DNA of 64,000 bases. Source: Acidimicrobiaceae bacterium. Its GTDB lineage: Bacteria; Actinomycetota; Acidimicrobiia; Acidimicrobiales; MedAcidi-G1. Shown piece by piece: positions 28,707-37,906 of this stretch; the first letter of the stretch is position 1, and each line of letters starts with the position of its first letter. Location: positions 1 to 64,000 of the forward strand of contig PBDJ01000008.1 of the NCBI GenBank assembly GCA_002717365.1, read 5' to 3'. The notes under the pieces were generated by a model, which searched no databases, was not told the origin of the DNA, and saw only the letters and a list, made by a program, of their open reading frames with translations. A program made the position numbers and the translations under genes.

Positions 28707-29777
28707 GTGCGGCTCGGCTTGGGGGTCGATGTCTGGTCTGAACGACGCGTCGCGTTACCTCTGCGTCGGATTTTGTTGGCCGAGCGCCTGGGCTTCGACT
28801 CGGTGTGGACGGGGGAGATCTATGGGGCCGATGCCATTACCCCTCTTGCCTTCTTGGCTGCTCACACCCGCCACCTTCGGTTGGGCAGCGCTGCTGCTCA
28901 AGTTCCCGCTCGACCACCGACTACGACGGCCATGCAGTTCGGCACGTTGGAAGCTTTGGCTCCCGGCCGGGTGGTATGCGGTCTGGGCCTTTCGGGGCCC
29001 CGGGTGGCCGAAGGGTGGTACGGCCAACCATGGGGTATCCCGAACCAGCGGCTTCGGGACTACGTGGCCATCGTCCGGCAGGTGTTTCGCCGGGAGGGCC
29101 CGGTGGCCCATAACGGCTCGGAGCTGTCTTTGCCTTACACAGGGCCCGGTTCGGTGGGGGCCGGTCGACCCCTGACCTCGATCCTGCAGATGAATCCAGA
29201 TATCCCGATCTTCTTAGCCACTGGTGGTCCGGCCAATGTACGGCTGGCGGCTGAGGTGGCTGACGGTTGGCTGCCTCTCGGCTACACGCCGGGCAGTGCC
29301 CATCTCTACGAGGAGGACCTTGCGGAGGGCCTGCGGCGTGGCGATCGCACCATGGACGATCTGGAGGTGCAGACCGGGGCGACGTTGTGTCTGACGGACG
29401 ATGTGGGAGCGGCCCTGGACGCCGTTCGGCCGGGAGTGGCCATGCGGGTCGGCGGCTATGGGACGGCCTCCCATAATTTCCATCGTGACGCCATGGTGCG
29501 GCGGGGGTTCGGTGAGGCTGCTGATCGGATTGTTGAGTTGTTTGTCGCGGGCCGTCGCGAGGAGGCGGCTGCCGCGGTTCCCGACGACTATCTGGATGAC
29601 GGTGCTCTGGTTGGGTCCCGTCGCCGTATCACCGAACGGTTCGAACAGTGGTGCGCCACGGTGACCACCGGGCTCACTGTGCGCCCGTCGACAGTTGACG
29701 AGATGGAATTGATGGCGGAGTTGGCTGGATGCGAGTTACGGCCCGACGTGGAGGTCCCCCCGGGTCCGATCTTCTGA
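28707..29777 (+). CDS. LLM-class (F420-dependent) oxidoreductase
   Basis: LAERLGFDSVWTGEIYGADAITPLAFLAAHTRHLRLGSA luciferase-like fold motifs. Confidence 0.85.
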   Translation: MRLGLGVDVWSERRVALPLRRILLAERLGFDSVWTGEIYGADAITPLAFLAAHTRHLRLGSAAAQVPARPPTTTAMQFGTLEALAPGRVVCGLGLSGPRVAEGWYGQPWGIPNQRLRDYVAIVRQVFRREGPVAHNGSELSLPYTGPGSVGAGRPLTSILQMNPDIPIFLATGGPANVRLAAEVADGWLPLGYTPGSAHLYEEDLAEGLRRGDRTMDDLEVQTGATLCLTDDVGAALDAVRPGVAMRVGGYGTASHNFHRDAMVRRGFGEAADRIVELFVAGRREEAAAAVPDDYLDDGALVGSRRRITERFEQWCATVTTGLTVRPSTVDEMELMAELAGCELRPDVEVPPGPIF

Positions 29778-29810
29778 GGTCGATCGTGCCACCGGATTCG
29801 GCCCGCTGGG

Positions 29811-29897
<87 letters not shown>

Positions 29898-30059
29898 GAG
29901 CAGCGTCGGGAAGGCTAACGGGATCCGGAGTGATGAGGAACGGCGGCCGGTGGGCGCCGGGGCCGCCCGGGGATCGACAAGTAGCATCGTCGGCACCGTG
30001 GGTGTTGTTCTTCCCCTCTTCGTTGGGCCGGGTGGCCGCCGGCCGACATTGGGGGCCCT

Positions 30060-31202
30060 GTGATGGCCATACGGCGGTCACATCGACCCCGGTCCGTGCG
30101 CCTGGTGGCTGGAACGGCCACCCACACGGGCCAGATCCGGGCGTCCAACCAAGATGCCGTGGGCATGGTCGACGATTTGTTTGTGGTGGCCGACGGCATG
30201 GGTGGTCACCGGGGGGGCGAGGTGGCTGCCGCCGAGGCGGTTGACGTCCTAATGGTCGGTCTGGAGCGTTCCGACCGGGCGGGTCTGGTGGCCGCCGTAC
30301 GTGCCGCCAACCGGTCGATCCTGGAACGGGCGGCTGCCGAGCCGGATTTGTCGGGGATGGGAACCACGTTATGTGCCCTGGCCGTGGTCGATTCACCCAG
30401 TGGGGACGACGCCCTGGCTGTGGTCAACATTGGTGACAGCCGTGTCTACCGGTTCGCGGCCGGTCGCCTCGACCAGATCAGTGACGACCACAGCTTGGTG
30501 GCCGACTTGGTGCGGGCCGGGGAGATTACCTCTGAAGAGGCGGCCCATCATCCGCAGCGCAACATCCTGACCCGGGCTTTGGGTATTGAGGCTGATCCGC
30601 TGATCGACAGTTGGGATTTGGTGCCGGTTCGCGGTGACCGGTACCTGCTGTGCAGCGACGGCCTCTTCAATGAATTGGACGACGGGCGGTTGACCGAGAT
30701 GTTGTCCGGAGGTTCGGTCCAGGAGGTCGCTGACCGCCTAGTCCAGGAGGCGGTGGATAACGGGGGACATGACAACGTCACGGTGCTGGTGGCCGAGGTG
30801 GCGACTGGCCCGGAGCCCCGGGGAACGGATCGAGAGGCGATCTCAATGGCCCGTTCGGAGCAGGCCCTTCGTTCGTTACCAGTTCCCGAGAACGCACCTG
30901 GCGTCGTCCGGGCCTCCCTGGCCTCGGCGTCTTGCATCTTGGCTGCCGCTGTGCTGGTCCTCGGGATGTACGCCCACCAGGGGTGGTTCATCGGATCAGA
31001 CGATGGTGACGTGGCGGTGTTTCGGGGACGCCCGTCGGGTCTTTTATGGTTCGATCCGACACTGGTGGAGGGCGGGGACTTGAGGGTCGCTGGCTTGGAC
31101 GAGCCGACACGCATTGCTGTCGAAGAGACAATCGTGGTCGGGTCCTTAGACGAGGCCCGACGTCTAATCGAGGGCTTCCGGGGGACCGTGAGTGGGGCCT
31201 GA
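30060..31202 (+). CDS. pstP: PP2C-family Ser/Thr phosphatase (PstP-like) with C-terminal TM
   Basis: GQIRASNQDAVG, VVADGMGGHRGGEVAA, NIGDSRVYR, LLCSDGLFNEL, GGHDNVTVLVAEV; TM near aa 290-310. Confidence 0.9.
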   Translation: MMAIRRSHRPRSVRLVAGTATHTGQIRASNQDAVGMVDDLFVVADGMGGHRGGEVAAAEAVDVLMVGLERSDRAGLVAAVRAANRSILERAAAEPDLSGMGTTLCALAVVDSPSGDDALAVVNIGDSRVYRFAAGRLDQISDDHSLVADLVRAGEITSEEAAHHPQRNILTRALGIEADPLIDSWDLVPVRGDRYLLCSDGLFNELDDGRLTEMLSGGSVQEVADRLVQEAVDNGGHDNVTVLVAEVATGPEPRGTDREAISMARSEQALRSLPVPENAPGVVRASLASASCILAAAVLVLGMYAHQGWFIGSDDGDVAVFRGRPSGLLWFDPTLVEGGDLRVAGLDEPTRIAVEETIVVGSLDEARRLIEGFRGTVSGA

Positions 31203-31244
31203 CCGACGGTCGCGGGAATCAGACGAACGGTAGAATTGGTCGCC

Positions 31245-33164
31245 GTGTCCACACTGGGTCCCACCGTCTTCAACCAGCGGTATGAACTCCACCGGCAGAT
31301 CGCCCGCGGCGGTATGGCCGACGTGTACTTGGCGCGTGACCTGCTGCTGGATCGTCCGGTGGCGGTCAAAGTTTTATTCGACGAGTTCTCTGGCGATTCC
31401 AGCTTTGTGGAGCGCTTTCGTCGGGAGGCCCAAGCGGCGGCCAACCTGAACCATCCCAACATCGTCAGTGTGTATGACTGGGGTGAGGAGCAGGGCACCT
31501 ACTTCATCGTCATGGAGTATGTGGAGGGCAGGAGTTTGGCCGAAATGCTTCGCACAGAGGGTGGCATCCATCCGGATCGGGCGGCCGACATCGCTGCCGA
31601 CATCGCGGCCGCTCTGGCCTTCGCCCACCGCAACGGATTGGTTCATCGTGACGTCAAGCCAGGGAACGTGCTGGTAGCGCCGAACGGCCAGGTCAAGGTG
31701 GCCGACTTCGGCATCGCCACGGCCCTCGTTGGGACTCGCAACGATCTCACCCAGGCCGGTTCCGTTATGGGTACGGCTACTTACTTCTCACCCGAGCAGG
31801 CTCAGGGTCGGCCGGTTGACCCGCGGAGCGACCTTTACTCGTTGGGTGTCGTGCTCTACGAGATGCTCCTGGGGCGTCCACCGTTCACCGGTGAGACCCC
31901 GGTGGCCATTGCCTACCGGCATGTCCAGGACAGCCCCCAGTCGCTACGGGCTGCTGGGGCGGCGGTGGCTGAGTCCCTGGAGGCCATCACTCTCAAATTG
32001 CTGGCCAAGAACCCCGTCAACCGGTATCCCACCGCCGAGGACCTCCGTGGTGATCTCCGCCGCTACCGCGAAGGGGCCCACGATCTTCGGGCTAATCAGG
32101 GGATTCCTTCCCCGACCAGCCCGACGGTTCCCCTGCCGGCACCGGGTGTGGACTTCGGCAAGGGAACCAGGCACCGGCGTGATGACGGCCTACGCCGGAC
32201 GGCCTTATTCACCGTTGTGCTGGTCGGCCTACTGGTGGTATTCGGCTACCTGGTGTTGGAATTCTTCGACACGCTGGGGGTCGACGGTGGCGATGATCTT
32301 GCTCCGACGGAGGTAGCCCTGGTGGAGGTACCGACGCTCATCGGCCGTCCGGTGGATCAGGCACGGGCGACCCTGCGGGACGCCCGGTTGAGCGTGCAGA
32401 TGGATTATGAGGCCAACTCGGATTACCCGGAGAACACGGTCTTCGGTCAGGAGCCGCGGGCGGGGACCAAGATCGAACCAGCCGAGACAGTCCGGTTGTG
32501 GGTTAGTCAGGGGACAGGACCCATGGTTCTTCTGGACGTGCTTGGTGACCAGGCGGCCGATGCCACCCGCGACCTTCAGGCCATGGGCCTCAAGGTGGAG
32601 ACGGTCGGCCAAGAGCATCCGGTGGTGTCCGACGGTGAGGTCATTGACCAGTCACCCGACCCGGGGGTCGAAGTGGCCGTGGGTGCCCGGGTGATCTTGT
32701 TCGTATCGACCGGGCCGGCCGTCGAGGAGGTCCCCGATCTCTCCAACCGGCCGGCACTAGACGCCATGAACATCGTCTCGAAGTTGGGCTGGCAGGCCAG
32801 CACCATGGAGGAGCGGAGCCGGACGGTACCCATTGGACAGGTGGTTCGCACCGAGCCGCCTGCCCACAGTGAGCTGGCACCTGGAAGCACCCTCCTGATC
32901 GTGGTGTCTTCTGGCCTTCCGTTGGTATCGGTGCCGCCGGTTGAGGGTATGAGGGAGTCGACAGCCGTCCTGGCTCTCGAGTCGATCGACCTCGCGGTGA
33001 ACGTGCGCTACGAGACCCTGCCCGCCTTTAGCCCGAACGACGGACGGGTTATTAGCCAGAGTCCAGTCGCTGATCTGGAGATCGATTTGGGCACCACGGT
33101 GACCATCGTGGTCGGGCAGGCCGAGGATCTAGAAGGGGCCGACATCGAGGATCCGTCCGGCTGA
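31245..33164 (+). CDS. pknB: Ser/Thr protein kinase PknB with four PASTA domains
   Basis: VFNQRYELHRQIARGGMADVYLARD, HRDVKPGNVLV, single TM, four PASTA repeats ending VSQG/VSTG/VSSG/VVGQ. Confidence 0.95.
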   Translation: MSTLGPTVFNQRYELHRQIARGGMADVYLARDLLLDRPVAVKVLFDEFSGDSSFVERFRREAQAAANLNHPNIVSVYDWGEEQGTYFIVMEYVEGRSLAEMLRTEGGIHPDRAADIAADIAAALAFAHRNGLVHRDVKPGNVLVAPNGQVKVADFGIATALVGTRNDLTQAGSVMGTATYFSPEQAQGRPVDPRSDLYSLGVVLYEMLLGRPPFTGETPVAIAYRHVQDSPQSLRAAGAAVAESLEAITLKLLAKNPVNRYPTAEDLRGDLRRYREGAHDLRANQGIPSPTSPTVPLPAPGVDFGKGTRHRRDDGLRRTALFTVVLVGLLVVFGYLVLEFFDTLGVDGGDDLAPTEVALVEVPTLIGRPVDQARATLRDARLSVQMDYEANSDYPENTVFGQEPRAGTKIEPAETVRLWVSQGTGPMVLLDVLGDQAADATRDLQAMGLKVETVGQEHPVVSDGEVIDQSPDPGVEVAVGARVILFVSTGPAVEEVPDLSNRPALDAMNIVSKLGWQASTMEERSRTVPIGQVVRTEPPAHSELAPGSTLLIVVSSGLPLVSVPPVEGMRESTAVLALESIDLAVNVRYETLPAFSPNDGRVISQSPVADLEIDLGTTVTIVVGQAEDLEGADIEDPSG

Positions 33165-33180
33165 TCCGGACCGGGCCCAG

Positions 33181-33759
33181 TTAGGAGACTCGGGCCAGGA
33201 AGTTGGTAAGCAGGTCGTGGCCGCTGGCCGTCAGGATCGACTCGGGGTGGAACTGCACACCTTCGACATCTAGATGTCGGTGGCGGAGCCCCATGACGAG
33301 GCCGTCTTCACTGGTCGCCGTGATCTCCAGCTCTTCGGGGACCGATTCGCGGTCCACGATCAGGGAGTGGTAGCGGGTGGCCTCCAGGGGGGCGGGGAGT
33401 CCGGCGAACACGCCAGTGCCCTCGTGGTGGATTCGAGATGTCTTGCCATGCATGACCTCCGGGGCTCGGACCACCTCGCCGCCCCATGCTGCCCCAATGG
33501 CTTGGTGGCCGAGGCAGACGCCCAGTACGGGGACCCGGCCGGCAGCCCAGCGGATGACTGCTATGGAAACGCCGGCGTCCTCGGGTCGACCTGGTCCCGG
33601 ACTGATTAGCACTGCGTCGGGCTCCAGGGCCTCGACCTCGTTGAGGGTGACTGCATCGTGGCGGTGGACCTGCGGGTCGGCACCTAGCTCACCGAGGTAC
33701 TGGACGAGGTTGTAGACGAACGAATCGTAATTGTCGATGACCAGAACCCGGGCGCCCAT
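33181..33759 (-). CDS. pabA: Glutamine amidotransferase component of anthranilate/aminodeoxychorismate synthase
   Basis: [39 protein letters not shown]. Confidence 0.92.
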   Translation of the reverse strand: MGARVLVIDNYDSFVYNLVQYLGELGADPQVHRHDAVTLNEVEALEPDAVLISPGPGRPEDAGVSIAVIRWAAGRVPVLGVCLGHQAIGAAWGGEVVRAPEVMHGKTSRIHHEGTGVFAGLPAPLEATRYHSLIVDRESVPEELEITATSEDGLVMGLRHRHLDVEGVQFHPESILTASGHDLLTNFLARVS

Positions 33760-33850
33760 CCGGCCACGCTAGCTAACGCTGCTCGTTGAGTCGTCGGAGA
33801 ATCACCTTGGACTACACGGGTCAGCCACCCGTTGCCCTATCCTCCGGGTC

Positions 33851-34165
33851 ATGTCGAGTAGCGAGGACATCGAACCGCAAAACGTTCCGGTGCGGCCCAC
33901 CCCGGCCAAGCGCAGGGTCCAGGGCGGTCGAGTCACCCCCAAGGGAACCCGGGCTGGCGCTCCCCCCAGTAACTCGTTGTCGGCGGGTCATGAGCCATCC
34001 CCGACCTGGGTGGCGGTGCTGATGTTCGGTTTACTGGGTCTTGGCATCCTCATCATCTTCTTCAACTACGTGGGCTGGATGCCGGGTGGGACGAGTAACG
34101 GATTCTTGCTTCTGGGCTTGGGTTCCATCCTGGGCGGCATCATCACCGCTACCCAATACCACTAA
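33851..34165 (+). CDS. crgA: Cell division protein CrgA
   Basis: Short protein with two C-terminal TM helices (PTWVAVLMFGLLGLGILIIFFNYVGWMPGG...LGLGSILGGIITATQYH), next to pabA and pknB as in mycobacteria. Confidence 0.9.
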   Translation: MSSSEDIEPQNVPVRPTPAKRRVQGGRVTPKGTRAGAPPSNSLSAGHEPSPTWVAVLMFGLLGLGILIIFFNYVGWMPGGTSNGFLLLGLGSILGGIITATQYH

Positions 34166-34252
34166 CCAGTTGCTTTTGGGCCGAAGGTGGCAAACCACAG
34201 CAATGTGATTTGCCCACAAACTTTCCCACAGCCTGTGGACAACGCGTCCGGG

Positions 34253-34504
34253 TTACTCCTCGGTGGCTATCAACTCCATGTCGTCCATGCAGTGGCGGGG
34301 CGGATTTGGGCTCTCGTCAGTGGCGACCGTCATACGGACCTCGGTTCCGCAGAGGCTGCACCGATATTGCAACTTGACCTTCCGGAGCTCACCTGCGGGT
34401 GGTGGTTCGGGAAGCGGCGTGGCCAGTGTCCGGAGGACGGCGAGGCCCATACGGAGGAGGACCATGGCCACCGCTACGGCCATGAGGATCTTGAGAACCA
34501 GCAC
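34253..34504 (-). CDS. Small membrane-anchored CxxC protein, unknown function
   Basis: 83 aa: N-terminal TM plus YRCSLCGTEVRM...PRHCMDDMELI. Confidence 0.6.
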   Translation of the reverse strand: MLVLKILMAVAVAMVLLRMGLAVLRTLATPLPEPPPAGELRKVKLQYRCSLCGTEVRMTVATDESPNPPRHCMDDMELIATEE

Positions 34505-34635
34505 CTGTTCAGCCTACGGGCCGCCTCCAGTGGGTGCCCGTGGGCTCGTGGCGACCACCGGTTCTGATTCGGCCGGTAGGGTCCGGTTCGCCCCGACCGG
34601 CTCGTTCGGTCGACCGCCTCGCCGGAGGACACCCC

Positions 34636-35157
34636 ATGGAGCCGACCACTGCCACCGACCTGGCCCTTCTGGTGGTCCGGGCCGTCGTCGGCCTAACCCT
34701 GGCCGCCCACGGCTGGAACAAGTTCACAGGGGGTGGGAAGATCCCCGGCACTGGGCGGTGGTTTGACAGCATCGGTATGCGGCCAGGGCGGTTCAACGCC
34801 TATTTGGCCGCTTCCACCGAGGTGGGTGCCGGCCTGCTGCTGGCCGTGGGACTGCTCACTTCGCTGGCCGCGGCAGGCGTGATCGGCGTTATGACAGTGG
34901 CTGGCTGGACATCGCATCGGACCAACGGTTTTTTCATCATCAAAGAAGGTTGGGAGTACGTGTTCGTGCTGGCCTCCGTATCCCTGGCGGTGGCCACCCT
35001 CGGCCCCGGATCCTGGTCGGTAGACGACGCCCTGGGTATCGCCGGCGACATGGATGGCATGGCCGGTTTCTGGATTGCCTTAGTGATTGGTGTGGGGGGC
35101 GGTATCGCCCAGATGCTGGTCTTCTACCGGCCGTCCAGCGTGTCATCGGGGGATTGA
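34636..35157 (+). CDS. DoxX-family membrane protein
   Basis: LLVVRAVVGLTLAAHGWNKFTGGGKI... four TM; ATG at 34636. Confidence 0.82.
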   Translation: MEPTTATDLALLVVRAVVGLTLAAHGWNKFTGGGKIPGTGRWFDSIGMRPGRFNAYLAASTEVGAGLLLAVGLLTSLAAAGVIGVMTVAGWTSHRTNGFFIIKEGWEYVFVLASVSLAVATLGPGSWSVDDALGIAGDMDGMAGFWIALVIGVGGGIAQMLVFYRPSSVSSGD

Positions 35158-35552
35158 AGTTTCGCGGCGATCCCATCGTGTTTGGCGACAAGGCGCCGGG
35201 GGGCGGTGAGCCGCCAACACTCCTCTACCACGCCGGCTACCTCGTCCCAATCGAGGTCCACGTCCAATCGGAGGCCCACCCAGCCCCGCGGGCCGACGTA
35301 GGGCGGGACGAAGAACCGGTCCGGCTCTTGTTCCACCAGTTCGGCTTGCACCCCGGGAGCCGCCTTGAACCAGAGGTTGGGTCGCCCGTCGGTCGGACTT
35401 TCGTGGAGATTGCAGAAGGCCGGGCGTTTAGCCACGCCGAACGTCGGCATCCCGTGGTTGAGGCGTTCCTCCACGCCGGGGAGGGCGAGGCAGATATCAC
35501 GAAACCGGTCGACCAGGTCGTCGACCGATGGCCCACGGGGTGGATGGTCCAT
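35124..35552 (-). CDS. MmcQ/YjbR-family protein
   Basis: ICLALPGVEERLNHGMPTFGVAKRPAFCNLH...VGPRGWVGLRLD; starts at the 3' end of tRNA-Ala. Confidence 0.75.
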   Translation of the reverse strand: MDHPPRGPSVDDLVDRFRDICLALPGVEERLNHGMPTFGVAKRPAFCNLHESPTDGRPNLWFKAAPGVQAELVEQEPDRFFVPPYVGPRGWVGLRLDVDLDWDEVAGVVEECWRLTAPRRLVAKHDGIAAKLQSPDDTLDGR

Positions 35553-35628
35553 GGTGGAGCTGATGGGAATCGAACCCACGACCCCCTGCTTGCAAAGCAG
35601 GTGCTCTAGCCAACTGAGCTACAGCCCC
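35552..35628 (-). tRNA. tRNA-Ala (TGC)
   Basis: Minus strand GGGGCTGTAGCTCAGTTGGCTAGAGCACCTGCTTTGCAAGCAGG..GGTTCGATTCCCATCAGCTCCACCA. Confidence 0.96.
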
Positions 35629-35723
35629 GAGGCGTCCCAAGAGGATGCCAATCATCGTAGGGCGATGAGGCACGATGTCGGGATGCCATTTGTCTCTCCA
35701 CTGCGGTTCACCGGGCCGACCTC

Positions 35724-36788
35724 GTGATCAAGTACCTGGGGTCCAAGCGACGGTTGGTGCCGGTACTCGGTGAAATGTTCACCGCCTCAGGGGCCCGGAC
35801 GGCCCTCGACCTGTTTACCGGGACGACCCGGGTGGCCCAGGAGTTCAAACGCCGGAGCGGTCTGGTTACCGCCGTGGACTCGGCCCGCTATTCGGAGGCT
35901 TTCGCCCGGTGCTATGTGGAGATCGACGCCGACTTAGTCGACGCCGGGGAGGTTGCTGGGGCGTTGGAGTACCTGTCTCACCTCCCGGGAGAACCCGGCT
36001 ACGTCACCGAGGTGTTTTGTGAACAGTCCCGCTTCTTTCAACCGTTCAACGGGGCACGGATCGACGCCATCCGTAACGCGCTGGATACCGATTTCACCGG
36101 TACCCCCTTGTTCCCTATTTTGCTAACCAGCCTGTTGGAGGCGGCCGACCGGGTGGACTCCACCACCGGCCAGCAGATGGCCTACCTCAAGTCATGGGCA
36201 CCCCGGTCGTTCAACCCGCTAGAACTACGACCTCCCACCTTGCTGGCCGGAGCGGGGACCGCGGTGAGAGGCGACGCCTTGGACCTGGTCGGGACGCTCG
36301 GCCCGTTCGATCTTGCCTACCTAGATCCCCCATACAACCAGCACCGGTACATTGCCAACTACCACGTGTGGGAGACCTTGGTGGCGTGGGACGCCCCTAA
36401 GCACTACGGAGTGGCGTGCAAGCGCGTCGACGTGCGCGATGACTCCACAAGGAGCTCGTTCAACCGGAAGCGGGAGATGCCTGTCGCTCTGGCCGAGGTC
36501 GTGGGCGCTGTGGACGCCGAGGTGGTGGTGGTCTCCTACAACGACGAGGCGTGGATTAGTCGAGACGACCTAGTTGACTTGTGCCGGATCCGAGGTGAGG
36601 TCTGCCTGCTGGCCTTCGATTCGAAGCGGTACGTAGGAGCCCAGATCGGCATCCACTCGCCGTCCGGCGAACGGGTCGGCAAGGTCTCCCACCTCAGGAA
36701 CCAGGAGTACCTAGTGGTGGCCGGGGAGCGCTCCTTGATCCGGAATATGGCAGCACGGTTCACCAGCAACCGGTTAGATGCCGGCTAA
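35724..36788 (+). CDS. D12-class adenine-specific DNA methyltransferase
   Basis: MIKYLGSKRRLVP, LDLFTGTTRVAQEFK, AYLDPPYNQHRYIANYHVWETL (DPPY motif IV). Confidence 0.85.
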   Translation: MIKYLGSKRRLVPVLGEMFTASGARTALDLFTGTTRVAQEFKRRSGLVTAVDSARYSEAFARCYVEIDADLVDAGEVAGALEYLSHLPGEPGYVTEVFCEQSRFFQPFNGARIDAIRNALDTDFTGTPLFPILLTSLLEAADRVDSTTGQQMAYLKSWAPRSFNPLELRPPTLLAGAGTAVRGDALDLVGTLGPFDLAYLDPPYNQHRYIANYHVWETLVAWDAPKHYGVACKRVDVRDDSTRSSFNRKREMPVALAEVVGAVDAEVVVVSYNDEAWISRDDLVDLCRIRGEVCLLAFDSKRYVGAQIGIHSPSGERVGKVSHLRNQEYLVVAGERSLIRNMAARFTSNRLDAG

Positions 36789-36843
36789 GGACCGTTCTTC
36801 AGACTGCCGACGAGGTGCTAACAGTCGTGTTAGGTGGTGGCCT

Positions 36844-37665
36844 TCAGGTGGCCATGGGGCGGCCAAAGGGAAGTTCGCCCAGCCAGCCGGTCAGAAATGC
36901 TTCGGCTCGCTCACAGGCACCGATTATGGGTCCGTCGCCGTGACCCACCACGTCGGCGACGACCTCGCTCACCAGAGCTCGGGTTCGATCAGCGTCACCA
37001 ACCAGTGGCCCGCAGGTAGTGACGAAGTCGGGCAAGGCCAGGATGTCATTGCGTTGACAGTGGGCGATGGCTTTGGCGGTCAGAGGCAGTGGCCCGGTCG
37101 GGACCACCACCCGTACGCCGAGTTGGTCGGCTACCCGGTGGTCGATGGCCCCTACCCGGACCCCGGCGAACAGCAGGTCGGCCGGGGCGGTGAACGGGTC
37201 CTCGACCTCCAACACCGAAAGTCCCCGGTCGACTAGAGCTTCGGTCAGCGCCTGCCCACCTGAGCCGTCGACTACCGCCGTCTCGGCCGTGGGGAAGGCA
37301 GCTATCGCGGCGGCTACCGCTCCGGCGGCTACCAGAACCGCATCGGCCGGGGCCTCCACGGCACCGAGCTCACCAGCTTCCACCCCCTTGGCAGCGGCCA
37401 GCCGGTAGCCAGCCTCCCAGCCGGCGACCTCCCCGGCGAAGGCGGTGAGGGCCACTGCCCGGCCCTCGGGGGTGGAGTTGATGCCGGCGGAGATGCCGGT
37501 CTCCCGGCGCTCCAGGATCGCCAGGGCGTAGGTAACCGATCGGGCCAGATCCCGGGCGCCGCCCTGGAGGACTTTGGGAGCGAGCCGAGCCACGCCATGG
37601 CCGGATACGTCAGCCAGGTCTACGGCCAGGAAAGCATCGGTGGTGGTCAGTTTGCGGATGAACAT
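36844..37665 (-). CDS. Divergent Glu/Leu/Phe/Val dehydrogenase-like protein
   Basis: C-terminal half follows GDH Rossmann-domain order (VVDGSGGQALTEALVDRGL ... VVVPTGPLPLTAKAIAHCQRNDILALPDFVTTCGPLVG); ATG at 37665. Confidence 0.5.
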   Translation of the reverse strand: MFIRKLTTTDAFLAVDLADVSGHGVARLAPKVLQGGARDLARSVTYALAILERRETGISAGINSTPEGRAVALTAFAGEVAGWEAGYRLAAAKGVEAGELGAVEAPADAVLVAAGAVAAAIAAFPTAETAVVDGSGGQALTEALVDRGLSVLEVEDPFTAPADLLFAGVRVGAIDHRVADQLGVRVVVPTGPLPLTAKAIAHCQRNDILALPDFVTTCGPLVGDADRTRALVSEVVADVVGHGDGPIIGACERAEAFLTGWLGELPFGRPMAT

Positions 37666-37690
37666 GGCGATGGGGTAGCGGCCTCGTCGG

Positions 37691-37906
37691 TCAGACGTCG
37701 TCGAGGGAGCCGACCACCTGGTCGATCTGGAAGCGAGCGTCGTCCAGCCGGGACCGGCAGTGGCGGATGAGGGCGTCGGCACGTTCGACCCGAACGGCTA
37801 GTTGGTCGACGTCGGTGGTGTCGGACTCCAGGGCGGCCAGGATCTCCTGCAACTCATCGAGGGCTGCGGCGTAACCGCCGATGTCCGTTGGCTGGTCGTT
37901 GGTCAC
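37691..37906 (-). CDS. xseB: Exodeoxyribonuclease VII small subunit
   Basis: GYAAALDELQEILAALESDTTDVDQLAVRVERADALIRHCRSRL. Confidence 0.9.
   Translation of the reverse strand: MTNDQPTDIGGYAAALDELQEILAALESDTTDVDQLAVRVERADALIRHCRSRLDDARFQIDQVVGSLDDV

Noticed and set aside
35365-35727. ORF with MGIEPTTPCLQSRCSSQLSYSPE
   Set aside because: Antisense translation of tRNA-Ala
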